Source: Bactericera cockerelli (lineage: Eukaryota; Arthropoda; Insecta; Hemiptera; Triozidae). Taken from it: a stretch of 64,000 bases of DNA. How positions within the stretch are numbered: the first letter of the stretch is position 1; the number at the start of each line of letters is the position of its first letter. Where the stretch lies: positions 16,936,564 through 17,000,563 of the forward strand of contig CM044957.1 in NCBI GenBank assembly GCA_024516035.1, in the 5' to 3' direction. The notes below the pieces were generated by a model, which was not told the origin of the DNA, did no database searches, and worked only from the letters and a program-made list of their open reading frames with translations. This document shows positions 8,602 to 19,146 of this stretch, piece by piece. The position numbers and the translations under genes are program-made.

Positions 8602-10296
8602 TCATCGATGTTTATCTTGGCATTTTTTTTTCAAGCACTTTGTCATTGGTTTTGTAATTTTTGCGAAATCTCGAATAAATCTACGATAGTATCCAAGTAG
8701 TCCTAGGAATGCTTTAATTTGCTTGACTGTCTTTGGAATAGGATATACTCTGATAGCTTCAATTTTGTTAGGATTAGGTTTTACACCGTCTTGGGTCACT
8801 ACATGACCTAGATATTCCACTTCCTTACGGAGAAATTCCGATTTATCTAATTGAATTTTGAAGTTGCAATCTCTGATTCTTGTAAATACTTTCTTCAAAT
8901 TTATAAGGTGTTGGTGAAGGGATGGTCCAAAAATAATGATGTCGTCCAAATAAACGAGGCAACACTCGTTTACCAATCCTCTAAGAATGTCATCCATCAC
9001 TCGTTGGAATGTGGATGGCGAATTTTTGAGACCCATCGGCATTCTCAGGTATTCATAGTGACCTGAGTCTACCGTGAATGCTGTTTTCGCAATACTGTCT
9101 TCTTCCATTTCAATTTGAAGGTAGCCGCTGGCTAGATCCAAAGTTGTAAAGTATTGGGCTCTACCTAATTTATCCAATAAATCTGTTATGTTTGGGATAG
9201 GGTATTTGTCAGAGATGGTCTTGTCATTTAACTTACTGTAATCTATTACAATACGCCACTTTTTCTTTCCCGAAGCATCTTTTTTCTTAGGCACAATCCA
9301 CAATGGCGATGACCATGGGGAGTGAGAGTTTTGAATGATATTCTGTTCTAACATTGATGCTATTTGTTTTCGCACTTCATCTTTAAGGAATTCTGGGTAG
9401 CGGTATGGCTTTGTGTATACCGGTACCTCATCAAAAGTATGAATCTTGTGTTTTACTTCTGTTGAATATGTGAGGGGATTTCCATCAACATGGAAGATTT
9501 CGTTGAACTCTTCTAGTAAGTCCTTTAACTTTTCTTTCTCCTCTTCGTTCATGTGTTCCTTTCTAATCATGTTGAAATCAAATTTTGATAGTACTTTTTG
9601 TTCTACGTTGATATGGTTCAAGTTAGGTGATGGGGATATATCATAGTGAGAGATTTCTTCAACTACGATGGGTGTAGTTGTTAATGTCATTTGTTGATCT
9701 GTTGGGTTGATCACTGTACATATAGCTTTTCCATTATGTACCTGTATAATGCCTTCATTGATGAAACAGGGGCCAAAGGTTCGTTTACGAATCAAACCTG
9801 TTCCATTCTGCAAGTTTTTCACATCGAGCTGTATGACTTGTTCGCATTCCGGGTACAGCTCGATCTTGTTCATGCTACTAGAAGTTTCTTGAAGGTGTAG
9901 CTTCAAAGACACATTTTCATTTCTGAGAGTTTTATTCTTAAAATCAATACAAAATTCTAATTTGTTTAAAATGTCGACGCCAATTAGGCAATCAAAATGT
10001 CCATGAAAGTCAAATAAATGAAACTTTAATTTTTCTGAGCTTTTAAAGATTTTAAAAGATGGTATCACTGCACTAAAATTTTCTACACTTTTTCCGTGTG
10101 CCGTACGAATTTCAAAAGTATCCTTACGAATATTTTTGTTAAAATATTTTTTTGCAATTGTTGGCTTCATAAAAGAGTTCGTGCTAGCGGTATCCACTAA
10201 AACACGTAAACCTAAAGCGGGTTCAATGAAGTAGGGTAGTTTGTGTGAGTTGTTGCTTAGGTTGAGTAATATTCCTGGGTTCCCGAGGCTTCGCAT
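8602..10296 (-). pseudogene. pol: Errantivirus Pol: protease and reverse transcriptase
   Basis: The first 564 codons of Pol are open. Residues 31-43 (RVLVDTASTNSFM) carry the aspartic protease active site, with Ala where DTG or DSG is usual. LIGVD at 104-108 fits the second half of the protease. Residues about 290-545 form a Ty3/gypsy RT: SSPLWIVPKKK, RIVIDYSKLN, catalytic D387 in TTLDLASGYLQ, and YLDD at 449-452. The thumb/connection region with YLGHVV and FLGLLGYYRRF follows. The frame overlaps the end of gag and is in the -1 frame relative to it, so Pol is probably made by ribosomal frameshifting. It ends at a premature stop (8604-8602) a few codons after a run of nine A on the element strand. 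Confidence 0.93.
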
Positions 10297-10310
10297 CGAA
10301 AATCCTGGTT
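10257..10310 (-). other. gag-pol overlap, probable -1 frameshift region
   Basis: The pol frame opens after a TAA at 10311-10309 and gag stops at 10259-10257. Ribosomes must move back one base within these 54 bases to make Gag-Pol. I see no canonical X-XXY-YYZ heptamer; a TTTT run lies near 10300-10303. The exact slip site is therefore unassigned. Confidence 0.6.
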
Positions 10311-11327
10311 ATGGAAGTTGTCGTCTTCGTCGTACTCTTCTTGTACTTGGCGTTCCTCTTCTGAGACAGATGGGTTGAAATCATCTTCTGTTTGAACGGG
10401 GTTCATCTCCAAATTGTGTAGGTTACTTCGCAAGGTCTGCGCACTCATAGCAGTTGGTTTTGGAAGATTTGTTTCTGTCTTGTTCCAGACATTTTGTCGT
10501 TGATTTCCTGAAGAAGTTTGGGGCTGTCTCCAGTTAGTGCTGTTGCTGTTGTTATTGAAGTTGTTTTTTGTTTGGAAATTTCTATTCCAATTCGGGTTTT
10601 GTTGGTTGCCTTGCCGCTGGAATGTATTTCCTGTATTCTGGTTACTTGCGTGTGAAGTTGATGGTTGTTGATTGAATTTGTTAGAGAAATTCTGTTGTTT
10701 GTAGGTAAACTTCATGTCGGGTCGTTTTTGTGTGTTTAGAAGAGTGTGGTTTCTTCCAGTTAAACTATCGATTTGAAAATCGTTGGTTAAGATATTCAAC
10801 GCGTCCGATAAATTTTTAGGGTCGCGTGTACGCATTAAAGGTCCGACAGGCTCTCGGAGGCCTCGAAGTAGGACTCTCAGTCCTAAGTCTCGAGCAAATG
10901 ATTGCATTGTAGCACGTGAATCGGCTTGAACTTTCGTTGCGATATACGCGGACTGAAGGTTTAAATTTTGCATGATACGATTGTAAAAATCAAAAGAACT
11001 TTCTGATGATTTTTGACTCAGCTGCGTGAGCTCAATGGTCAAGGTGAATATGTCACGCTTGTCTGCATAGGTTGCCAAAAGGGCTGTTTTTAAATCTTGC
11101 CAACTATTAATTACGCAATTAGAAATTTGTATCTGAGCGTCATCTTTTATTTTTGCCATCAAACTACAAAGTAGATATTCATTCTGGAAATCTGCTGGGT
11201 CTTGAGCATTATAAAATCGCCCAACCAATTTGTCACCAACCGAAATAAATCTCGGCAACTGTTCTACATCACCTCGAAAGTCGGGGATGATGTTCAGGAA
11301 ATCTTTTTGTAACACGGGTACTGCCAT
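10257..11327 (-). CDS. gag: Errantivirus Gag
   Basis: This is the structural polyprotein of the retroelement, 356 residues from the ATG at 11327. The open frame extends upstream to 11447 but only through a TTG codon, so 11327 (MAVPVLQKDF) is the preferred start. The N-terminal two thirds contain a capsid-like helical region (for example LLATYADKRDIFTLTIELTQ and a downstream LRVLLRGLREPVGP block). The C-terminal part is rich in Asn, Gln and Ser, followed by an acidic tail. There is no CCHC zinc knuckle, as in several gypsy/17.6-type Gags. It is the only structural gene of the element without a visible break. Its 3' end overlaps pol at 10257-10310. Confidence 0.88.
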   Translation of the reverse strand: MAVPVLQKDFLNIIPDFRGDVEQLPRFISVGDKLVGRFYNAQDPADFQNEYLLCSLMAKIKDDAQIQISNCVINSWQDLKTALLATYADKRDIFTLTIELTQLSQKSSESSFDFYNRIMQNLNLQSAYIATKVQADSRATMQSFARDLGLRVLLRGLREPVGPLMRTRDPKNLSDALNILTNDFQIDSLTGRNHTLLNTQKRPDMKFTYKQQNFSNKFNQQPSTSHASNQNTGNTFQRQGNQQNPNWNRNFQTKNNFNNNSNSTNWRQPQTSSGNQRQNVWNKTETNLPKPTAMSAQTLRSNLHNLEMNPVQTEDDFNPSVSEEERQVQEEYDEDDNFHNQDFRCEASGTQEYYST

Positions 11328-11911
11328 GTTTTCTTCTTCTACAATTGAAAAATTCGAAAATAAATTTATTAAAGAATATTCTAAAAATGGGTCGTAACTA
11401 AAATCGTTACCGGACCACAAATCACTAGTTGAGCTAACTGTACTCAAAGTACACTCGCTCTCGGATGAATCCGTTTTGAAACTAATATCTTAATCAAAAT
11501 AAAAACGTAATGTAAAAATAAAATTAATAGAAAATAAGAATCGAAGTAATAAAAGTTCAGTGAAACCTTTGAATAATGAGATATTGATAACTTACGGCAA
11601 TAATATAGAAATCAATAGTATGATGAACATTCTGGACGGGATTCGCTGCTCAACTTGGCAAGTCCGCCGCACTGCTCTGATTCTCCGCGCTCCGACGTCA
11701 CTCTGCTTGGCTAGCTGATTTGCACTCTGCGTAGCACTGCACTGCTGATTGAGGTCGAGCCGTGGGATTGAGATAACTATAGCTGAATAGCTTATTACGT
11801 TGCACACTGCACAATAATTCTTCTTCTCAGTAGTTTATTTTTCTTCTTTAAAATTCACAAGAAAATAGGTTCTAGATGTCCCAAGGAAATTTTCGCTTTC
11901 CCAAAAGAACA
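11328..11911 (-). other. Untranslated leader of the errantivirus
   Basis: This is the non-coding leader between the primer-binding site and the gag ATG. It is expected to hold packaging signals and the splice donor for env RNA, but I cannot point to them. The minus-strand frame at 11592-11807 lies inside the leader and has no recognisable similarity. Confidence 0.6.
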
Positions 11912-11929
11912 TCCACACCGTACTGCGCC
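11912..11929 (-). other. tRNA primer-binding site
   Basis: Directly inside the 5' LTR the element strand reads GGCGCAGTACGGTGTGGA, with a T supplied by the last LTR base. The start TGGCGCAGT matches the 3' end of the serine-type tRNA used by 17.6 and 297. The later bases do not match any tRNA I can recall exactly, so the primer identity is tentative. Confidence 0.7.
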
Positions 11930-12326
11930 AGTTATAAGGGAGACTTGTAAATTAGGGTTTTTAAAAATGCTTTATTTTTTATTGAAGAAACTTAAGTCTA
12001 CTTATAACAATATAAGATTTAAGATTATAAAATATAATAGATTAATGAAAATGGAATTGATCAACTTGGAATCGAAATAATTCACTTTAGATTAAATAAT
12101 AAAAAAACTGAAAGATACTTTGATCTTTAAACTGATACTTAATAGTAAAATAATAAGAAATAATTAATTAATAAAAATCCGATTGACGTCGTATGCGCCG
12201 ACAATCAATACGGAACACTTGTTCTGCTCTCAGAGAGGTCTAATCAGGAACTGCCGACTTGGATCAGCAGATCGTACCATTTTCCTCACAAGTCCAGCTG
12301 ACTCAGCTGTTATGGGGCACATAACT
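11930..12326 (-). repeat. 5' LTR of the errantivirus
   Basis: This 397-bp LTR is apparently identical to 4826-5222. It carries the element promoter in errantiviruses. It contains CRE-like TGACGTCG, but I do not assign a transcription start. Confidence 0.95.
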
Positions 12327-12330
12327 TATA
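12327..12330. repeat. Target-site duplication, right (TATA)
   Basis: Right copy of the 4-bp duplication that flanks the errantivirus at 4822-4825. Confidence 0.85.
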
Positions 12331-12560
12331 TAAATGTCAAAGTCACTCACTGACCACTGACCACTGACTGATCATCGCTCTACAGCCCAAACCGTAAGTT
12401 CTAGGAAGCTGAAATTTGGTAGGTAGCTTTGTCTTATAGTCTAGATGTGCAATAAGACGGGATTTTTCGAAATTCCCACTACAACACCTGCCATTGGCGA
12501 AAAAGGATTTTTTGCTTTCACGGCCATGCCTCGGCCCGCAAAGCGGGCGACAGCCTGCTT
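12331..12560 (+). repeat. Dispersed repeat, copy 2
   Basis: Matches 3630-3960 in word order: repeated GACCACTGACC / GTCACT motifs, CCGTAAGTTCTAGGAAGCTG, TCTAGATGTGCAATAAGACG, then a stretch ending in ACAACACC. This copy additionally ends in CGGCCCGCAAAGCGGGCGAC. The family is not recognised. Confidence 0.5.
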
Positions 12561-15479
12561 GTTACTTATAAATCCATGAGAGAACCACTCTGCAAAACAG
12601 GCATTGCTGATTTCTCTAAGACCAATCAGAACATGTCTTTTGTTGAGGGATTTCTTTCCCTCTTCCCACAGTTCTCCTCTTTCTGCTCCCTCTCTCTATT
12701 TGAACACCTTAGGTATTGTAACCTGTAGGCTCTGTACTTTTTTTTTACCTCTCACTGTCTTTCTTTCTCTACCTATTGTAACTATGTTTTTTTTTCATTT
12801 ATTGTACAATACTTTTAATGCAAAATGTCATTTAAAAATCATTTTACCTATGAATACCTATGAATTCAATCTGTGTATTGAAAAACTACAAAACATGTTT
12901 TATGTATCATAGGCCAATTCTCTAGATTTTATTCCTGGATATTAGATTTTATTCCTGGGTCTTCAAACCCTCATTCTAACACACTGAAGCAAGTGCTGAA
13001 CCTGTGTAAGTACCATGATCTTTGCTTTGATTTCTGATCTAATCTAATAATTGAGGTGTCTAGCTCAGAAAGTTTTACTTTTACTCAAAAAAAATAGTTA
13101 GAAAGCTTTTGGGGTTTACTTAATTTTAATCTAAAGATTCCAAGGAATGGTTTCAATACCCATAAAGGATATTATACAAACAGAAAAACACAAATTAAAA
13201 AAGTCAGGTGGAAGAGATTGTCATAAACAATAAACCCACCCTTTAGTTGGTACAAATGTAACTATGTAGGTACACATTATTTTATTTATCTTGTTTATAT
13301 CTAAATTATTTAATTTATCTTGTTTATTATCTTCACATTTGCTTGTATTCCATTGTTATCAATTAATCAAAACAATAGTTTGTATAAACTAGAGTTCATT
13401 CCAGTTTTTCATAGTTAGAATGTCATTACCTCCTGGTACTCTAGAAAACAGTCTAGCTAGAAAAATGGATCAAGTTAGATTCAACACACCCCAAAGGAAG
13501 TTAAGGATACAACAGAAAAATAATGAACAAAAATGATGGTTTAATTTATGCTACCTACCACAAACCAAACTCATCACAAAAATTTGTATGGTTCTTCCCA
13601 TTTATTTTATGCTACTTTCTCCAATCCAAATTTGTCCAAAAAAATTCATGGTTCTAACCATTAATTTTATGGTACCCTCAACCCAAACTTGTCCCACACA
13701 ATTTCATGATTCTCCAAAAGTATAAAGGATACATGATATATTTTAAAAATGAAATCAGTGTCAGAAAGCCATCTATATTATTTTCTTGCAAATTAAAAAC
13801 ATTTTTTTTTACACAAGTTTCTCCTTTTGTTTAAAATTTATCAACCCTGTATCTCCTAAAAAAAGTGAACAAGGAAAAGCTAAACTTAAGAAAACTGTAA
13901 CAAACTCTTCTGGTTTATACTATGACAAACAAAAAACCCCCAACTACCTTGAAGGGATTGCATGATAAAGTTACTAAGTTGTGATTCCCACCTGGTAGGA
14001 AAATGTCAATGGAACATAACATCATGTCCATAATGTTGCTGTCACTGAAAATTAGTTGGTACAGAGATATCTTCTTTTTTTTCTCCATAATTCTTGGCAG
14101 ATACACCACATGGGCTCACTAATAGATTTCAATTTCCATTGACGACTAGTGTAATTATAAAAATTTATCATTATACTTCAAGAAAGATTCTCATGTTGTA
14201 ACTTTTCTAGGTGCAAATTGGCCCAAGGTTACAAGTCTATCTCATCAGTACAGCAGAGGGATGTATAATGACACGAATGACATGATAATTATGGGCACTT
14301 AGAAAAATACTGGTTAGTAAGTTTGCCTTTTAGCAAGAGAAAGTTCTTGTCTGCTTGGGTTAAATACTGTAAAAAACATCTTTATGTGAAAAGTATTACA
14401 GAGCTGAACTGAAAGAATTATAAATATCAAGTTCATAATCCTGGCTCCTGAGGGGTAGACTAATCACTCAAGAGGGTTGAGATTGTGAGGAAAAAATCAT
14501 TACTTGGCTTTTGAATATTGTACAGTACCTAGGTAATTAATGATTATATTGCTTACCCTTTGCATTAGCACTGGACAAGGAAAATCACTTCCTGTGATAT
14601 CTACACAGCAAGAGAAGAGTAAGTACAAGATTTCAACTGTGTCTGTGTGAGTATAGACAATTAGAATTACTTACTGTAATGAAAGGTTTTAGCACTGAAT
14701 AAAACAAAATATTTCTCTTAAAAATCTGAAGAAACCTCACTTCACCGTGCAAGAGTTTACACACAAATATTTGAAGAATGAAAAGAATTACGAATCGATC
14801 AAAACAACTATAGCGGCAGGAATGTGAACTATCAAGAAAGTTTGAGCAAGGAGGTGTCATGAAAGGAAAGATTTTATTTCGCAAATAAAATTGATCGTTC
14901 TGATATCACACATGACTTTCTATTACAGATATAAGGAAAATTTCAACCCTCGATTATACTGTTTTTTTTTTTTTTGATCTCTACTGAAATAAATTAATGT
15001 AAATTACCCAGATTCTATGTATCAAAAGTAATTAGTGAGATGTCTACTTGGATTTGACGATATTGCTTATTAATGATGAGATAAACACTCCTATGTATCT
15101 CGACTGATGTAAATTTCACCTATGGTATTTTATCAAATTGATAAAAATAAACTAGAGTGAACATTACACGATTTTTTCTTAAATAAAAAAAAGAAAAAAA
15201 AATTGATAGAAAAATTAACTTGCAGCATAAAACTGCTTCACTTTTTTGAAAATAACGATCCGTATCATACCAGAACCTCTTTGAATACTGTTCAGTTTCA
15301 CTTTTGAAAATGGTTCATTTAAATTACAACAGAGTGCAGCACCGAAACCTCTTCTCATATTTTTTATATATTAAGTCATCAGTGGGGGATTTAGAAAAAT
15401 TCTATTCGAGGAGGGTCTCATTTTATGTTATTTTTTGGGGTTTAAGTATAACGTCATGAACTTCCCTTTCAACTGATAA

Positions 15480-15560
15480 GGTCATATTGAGACGGGGTCA
15501 GGGTCACGGGGCCGGGAATCTCAGCCTCCATTCGCTGGAAACTCAACAACCATATTCACT
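15480..15560 (-). mobile_element. 5S-derived SINE body fragment
   Basis: On the minus strand the words CCAGCGAATGGAGGCTGAG and CCCGGCCCC match the body and 3' part of the SINE family described at 31095-31232. There is no 5S-like head here. Confidence 0.4.
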
Positions 15561-17504
15561 CCATCTTGTCTAGGTTGAGCTTTTCGAACTAGGCACGCTA
15601 AAGCACGTGCCGAGGGCACTGAAATCTGAACAAGAAAAATAGACAGAAAATTAGGGTGGAAATTTTCAAATAAAATCACACGCACCCACTGCCCAACCTG
15701 ACCATTGACCGACCAACGCAACATCAAATTACTATTTGAGGCGTGCCACGGCAAAACGTTGTAAAGTGCCATACCCACCATAAATTCAATTTTTGTATGA
15801 ATGCGTTGTAAGTGCCAAGCTTTACAATGTCCTCGTATCAAGAGAAAATATTTTCATCTTTTAATGCTTGTGTGTGTATAAAACGTTGTAAGTACCACGG
15901 TGCAAATTGTTTCTTTTTGACTAAACTTGCACTTAGGTACTTTTACAACCTTTAAACTTGCACCTCTAGTGGCACTTATGTTTTAGAAGTTAGGCAAAAC
16001 TTTTAGACCATTTTTCTTTTTAATTTTGTGTTGGTTTGGTATCACCGTTAAATGGGATTAATTTTTATATTATCGTATTATATTATCAAGTAAGTAGAGG
16101 TATGTAGGTATAAGTATACCTTTTCTTTTATTTTTCCAGAAAATATTCCCATCTACCTATTTTCTACTTGACTTTACAGTTACTTTTGAAATTAAAGTTG
16201 ACTTATCACAGTTTTATCACATATTGCGCGAAATCTCAAATACCACGACTAATTTACTTTTACTAGAGGCTCCCATAATTTCATCCTTGATGGTCCTTTT
16301 TACCAATACGACAAAGCGCGAGATTTTTTTGCTAAAAGATAATAATTATTAGGGTTAACCGTCCCCAATAACCTCTGATGGATTGTATTTTTTCACTAAC
16401 GGACTGATCAAATCGTGAACTTAATTAATATAATTATAATATGTATCCATTAGCAGTTATTATGCAATAATTGGGCTGTAGTCTAATGGATAATCGTTCA
16501 TGTTTTAGGTATCAGTACTAATAATTCATTCAAGAGGTATTCAAATTGTGACGAGCCGGAAAACTATTGAACCACACTTGTACATTACAATACTTGACAT
16601 TGTCCACAACGAATTTAGCGAAAAAGAATATTAGGTACCTACCACCTGTAGTTCAAAAAATTGTACTGTAATGAAATTGTAAATTTTAAAAGGTGTGAAA
16701 ATGAAAAGCAATTGTGTAGGTAAGTAGGATATAAATTTTAATAAGAGTGATAATAATATGTAATAATGAATTTATGTGTCTCTCAAATGCACATTTAAAA
16801 TTCTAAATTTCCCTCTAAGTACCTACCTAGTGTACTTTTAGAGAATATTTTTGATGGTGCTAAGACCAGTGGGTACCCCAATGGGTTACTTTCCATAAAA
16901 TTAAGAAAGTGTAGGTACTTTTTACTACCTACTTAATCATTAATTTCATCACTGTATCGATAAATAAATTTCGTATGATTATGAGCAACCCTGTACCTCG
17001 ATATTTTCCCCAAGTGGTGTAGATATTCAAGTGGGGGAAATACGACAATCTCCTACATTCAAACAGTCCATTCCTAGTTCTTTAGTATTAAATACCACTG
17101 TTTTCGTATTTTGAATGAAGAACAGATCTTAAATTTTGAAAAGAAAAAGTTCTTTTCTTCAACTTTAAAATAGCTTAATGTTTTGGTCTCTTTTAATTGA
17201 CAACCTATAGTTATAATAATTTTATTGTGGACTTTTCAAGAATACGAATCCCAGTATTAGGTACTCGTAAGAGTGAGCATTGTGTCGTTTCAGGGATGCG
17301 TTTTCCACTAAACAAGTTAATCTGAGTGTGTTCTTTGAGAAACAGTTTTCACTTGCTGGACTTTGAGTTTTCACTTGCTGGCTGGAGACGAGGCCTAGCT
17401 GAAGCTTTATTTTAAATTGAGCTTGTTTTATACAAAGTACGTATAAGATGAAAACCATTTTTTTTTTTTTTTTAATTTTCTTCTCTTATTTTCTTCTTAA
17501 TTTC

Positions 17505-17625
17505 AGCCAGCCAATGTTGGTTCGAGAATAGCCAGCATTACGAGTCTTCAAATTCGAATGGTCATCCATTCAAGTCCTAATCTGGATGGACGTTGCATAA
17601 CTTCAGTGGCAGAACTAGAACTGGT
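17505..17625 (-). mobile_element. 5S rRNA-derived SINE copy
   Basis: Read on the minus strand, it begins CACTGAAGTTATGCAACGTC and continues with a TAGGACTTGAATGGATGACC stretch. This corresponds to the internal promoter region of 5S rRNA (CACCGAAGTTAAGCAACGTC and the ACTTGGATGGGTGACC region). The family-specific body (GGCTATTCTCGAACC) follows. It is not a 5S gene, because the outer parts of 5S rRNA are missing. Confidence 0.6.
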
Positions 17626-18599
17626 GTATTCAACGACGGCGACGCTGTTAACAAATTAAGGCGTATTTTTCTTTCTAACTAAAAAAAATTTCCTGGTTAG
17701 GTTTTTTCCAAATATTTCCATTTTATTCCAAGGTCATTCGTGAAAGAAGAAAAATGCGTTTGGTTACTTTTAAAGATAAACAATGGACTTAACCTATAAA
17801 AGAACTGGAAGCAAGAATTTTCTACTTCCACTTTGGTTAACTTTGAAAGTGGAAATTTTTCCTCTTCCAAAAGAAAAATGACTTGCTTCCAGTTTGGTTC
17901 ATTTTATTCCCGTTTGGTTAACTATGGTTAGAAAGAAAAATACGGCATTAGTTTACAAAAGTTTCGGTCATAAATGCAACAACAAAAAAAATTATGGTCT
18001 AGAACAGGGGTTCTTACCTAACCTTTCGGAAGTTTCTCTCTAGAGGGTGCGCACTGCGCAAGGTTGACAAATCTACAGGCTGCATGCATCAAACATTCTG
18101 GCTATGCTATTTTGCTCAGCTTATGGACTATAGCCTATAGCCTATGCCTACAGCCAACATCTAAACTTAAAATAACAAGTCCATATTTATGTGAGGAACC
18201 AAGGATCGAGGTCTTGAAACTTTATTCTGCTAGCGAGCTCAGCCGGTTAGGGCGGTCTAGTAGTTTGTCCATCCGCGCAGAGAGGTTCAGCCCGTTTAGC
18301 AAATGTTTTTTTTTTATGTAAATAATATCCAATTTAATGTTGCTATGCTAGGTCACTAGTTTATTTAGGGAGTTTAATCCGCATAAAACTATCTGGAAAA
18401 TGGGCTTTTGAGCAATTTTCTACATTTTGCACACCTGATTCAGTCTTCTGAACACATTAGAATCATTAGAAGGTGAAATATTTGTCATTTTGACCGAAAA
18501 TCGCAGTATTAAGCTTGCCGTTTAAACTAGACATTTACCCTAAAATGTATTGGCGACAATATTGAGATACCTTTGCCTAATTTTAAATTGCAGGTATGT

Positions 18600-18883
18600 A
18601 GGAGTTATGTGGCCAAACTAGTACTTTTTCAGTACAAAATAGTACATTCCAAGTGGAAGCAGAACATTTCACTCCGTAATCCGAACTTCACCCAGTCGTG
18701 ACTTAGCGAGCAGCGTTGAGTCGAGTGCTGATTGTGATAGTGACTGCATCGCGAGTGAAGTTCGTATGCGCGTGACATCGTGAGTGAATTATTTTATTTT
18801 ATTTTCTCTAGCATCACTTTCGACTTGTGTTTTTCCTATAGTTTAGTTTAGCTTTCAATAGAAGTGCGGTCCGTGTGAATAGA
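18600..18883 (+). promoter_or_regulatory. Probable MIDN promoter and 5' UTR
   Basis: This stretch upstream of the MIDN start is richer in CG dinucleotides than its surroundings (about 18,670-18,785). It contains initiator-like words (TTTTTCAGTAC at about 18,627 and CCCAGTCG at about 18,691). The transcription start is not determinable by eye. If transcription starts upstream of 18,766, the leader contains a short uORF, 18766-18783, with five codons and a TGA stop. An in-frame TAG at 18839-18841 lies 15 codons upstream of the MIDN ATG. Confidence 0.4.
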
Positions 18884-19146
18884 ATGGAAAGCAGCAACGG
18901 GCATGCTGCTGCAACACAGACTAACATATCTGAACCCGAAGTCCAAACGCCAAATGGTCTGGGGTGTGGTTGTTCGAACGCCACCAGCACCAAATCGCCA
19001 ACTATTTTAATTTCCGTGACCCCCACAACGGGCGGCCAGTTTGAAATCCCCGTCCTCAAAACCGACACCATAGAAAATGTGAAGAAACTCATCTCGAAAA
19101 AGTTGAAAGTACCTCGGGATCGGATCTGCCTCCTGCATAGAGAAAG
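18884..19146 (+). CDS. MIDN: Midnolin homologue, coding exon 1 (Ubl start)
   Basis: This exon encodes residues 1-88 (the last codon is split) of a midnolin-type protein. Midnolin carries nuclear short-lived proteins to the proteasome without ubiquitin; its Drosophila homologue stuxnet promotes Polycomb turnover this way. Residues 1-38 are a Ser/Thr/Asn-rich leader with a CGC motif. The ubiquitin-like domain starts at about residue 40 (TILISVTPTTGGQFEIPV), followed by ENVKKLISKKLKVPRDRICLLHRE, which is close to the vertebrate midnolin Ubl. The ATG is chosen because it has a good context (AGAATGG) and an in-frame TAG 45 bases upstream; the open frame otherwise extends only to a GTG at 18875. 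The exon ends AAAG|GTAAGA, leaving two bases of the next codon. The opposite-strand frame at 18814-19218 is a shadow. Confidence 0.9.

Larger units (their letters stand above)
4826..12326 (-). mobile_element. Full-length Ty3/gypsy errantivirus (env-bearing)
   Basis: This 7,501-bp provirus-like element is oriented on the minus strand. It has 397-bp LTRs at 4826-5222 and 11930-12326 that begin AGTTAT and end ATAACT. I found no base difference between them on reading. A TATA target duplication flanks it. In element order come LTR, primer-binding site, leader, gag, pol (protease, RT, RNase H, integrase), env, polypurine tract and LTR. The RT YLDD, the DD35E integrase core, a Gag rich in Gln/Asn without zinc knuckles, and an Env with a furin-type site place it with the gypsy/17.6/ZAM-type errantiviruses. 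Identical LTRs mean a recent insertion. The coding region is nevertheless damaged (see pol and env), so this copy is unlikely to move without help. Confidence 0.95.
12561..18599. other. Intergenic DNA, no recognised gene
   Basis: AT-rich and repeat-poor compared with the flanks. A SINE-type tail (GTGGAAGAGATTGTCATA) lies at about 13,209. The frames at 12604-12912 (low-complexity Phe/Leu/Ser), 13915-14109, 14633-14884, 15521-15841, 17222-17458 and 18064-18321 have no recognisable domain and no supporting splice or start context. A tRNA-like A-box word (GTAGTCTAATGG) is present at about 16,477 without a good B box. Confidence 0.5.

Noticed and set aside
8851..9900. Plus-strand open frames across pol
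   Set aside because: They are reverse-strand shadows of the protease/RT coding sequence.
11592..11807. Short open frame in the errantivirus leader
   Set aside because: No similarity and no context; leaders of this group are non-coding.
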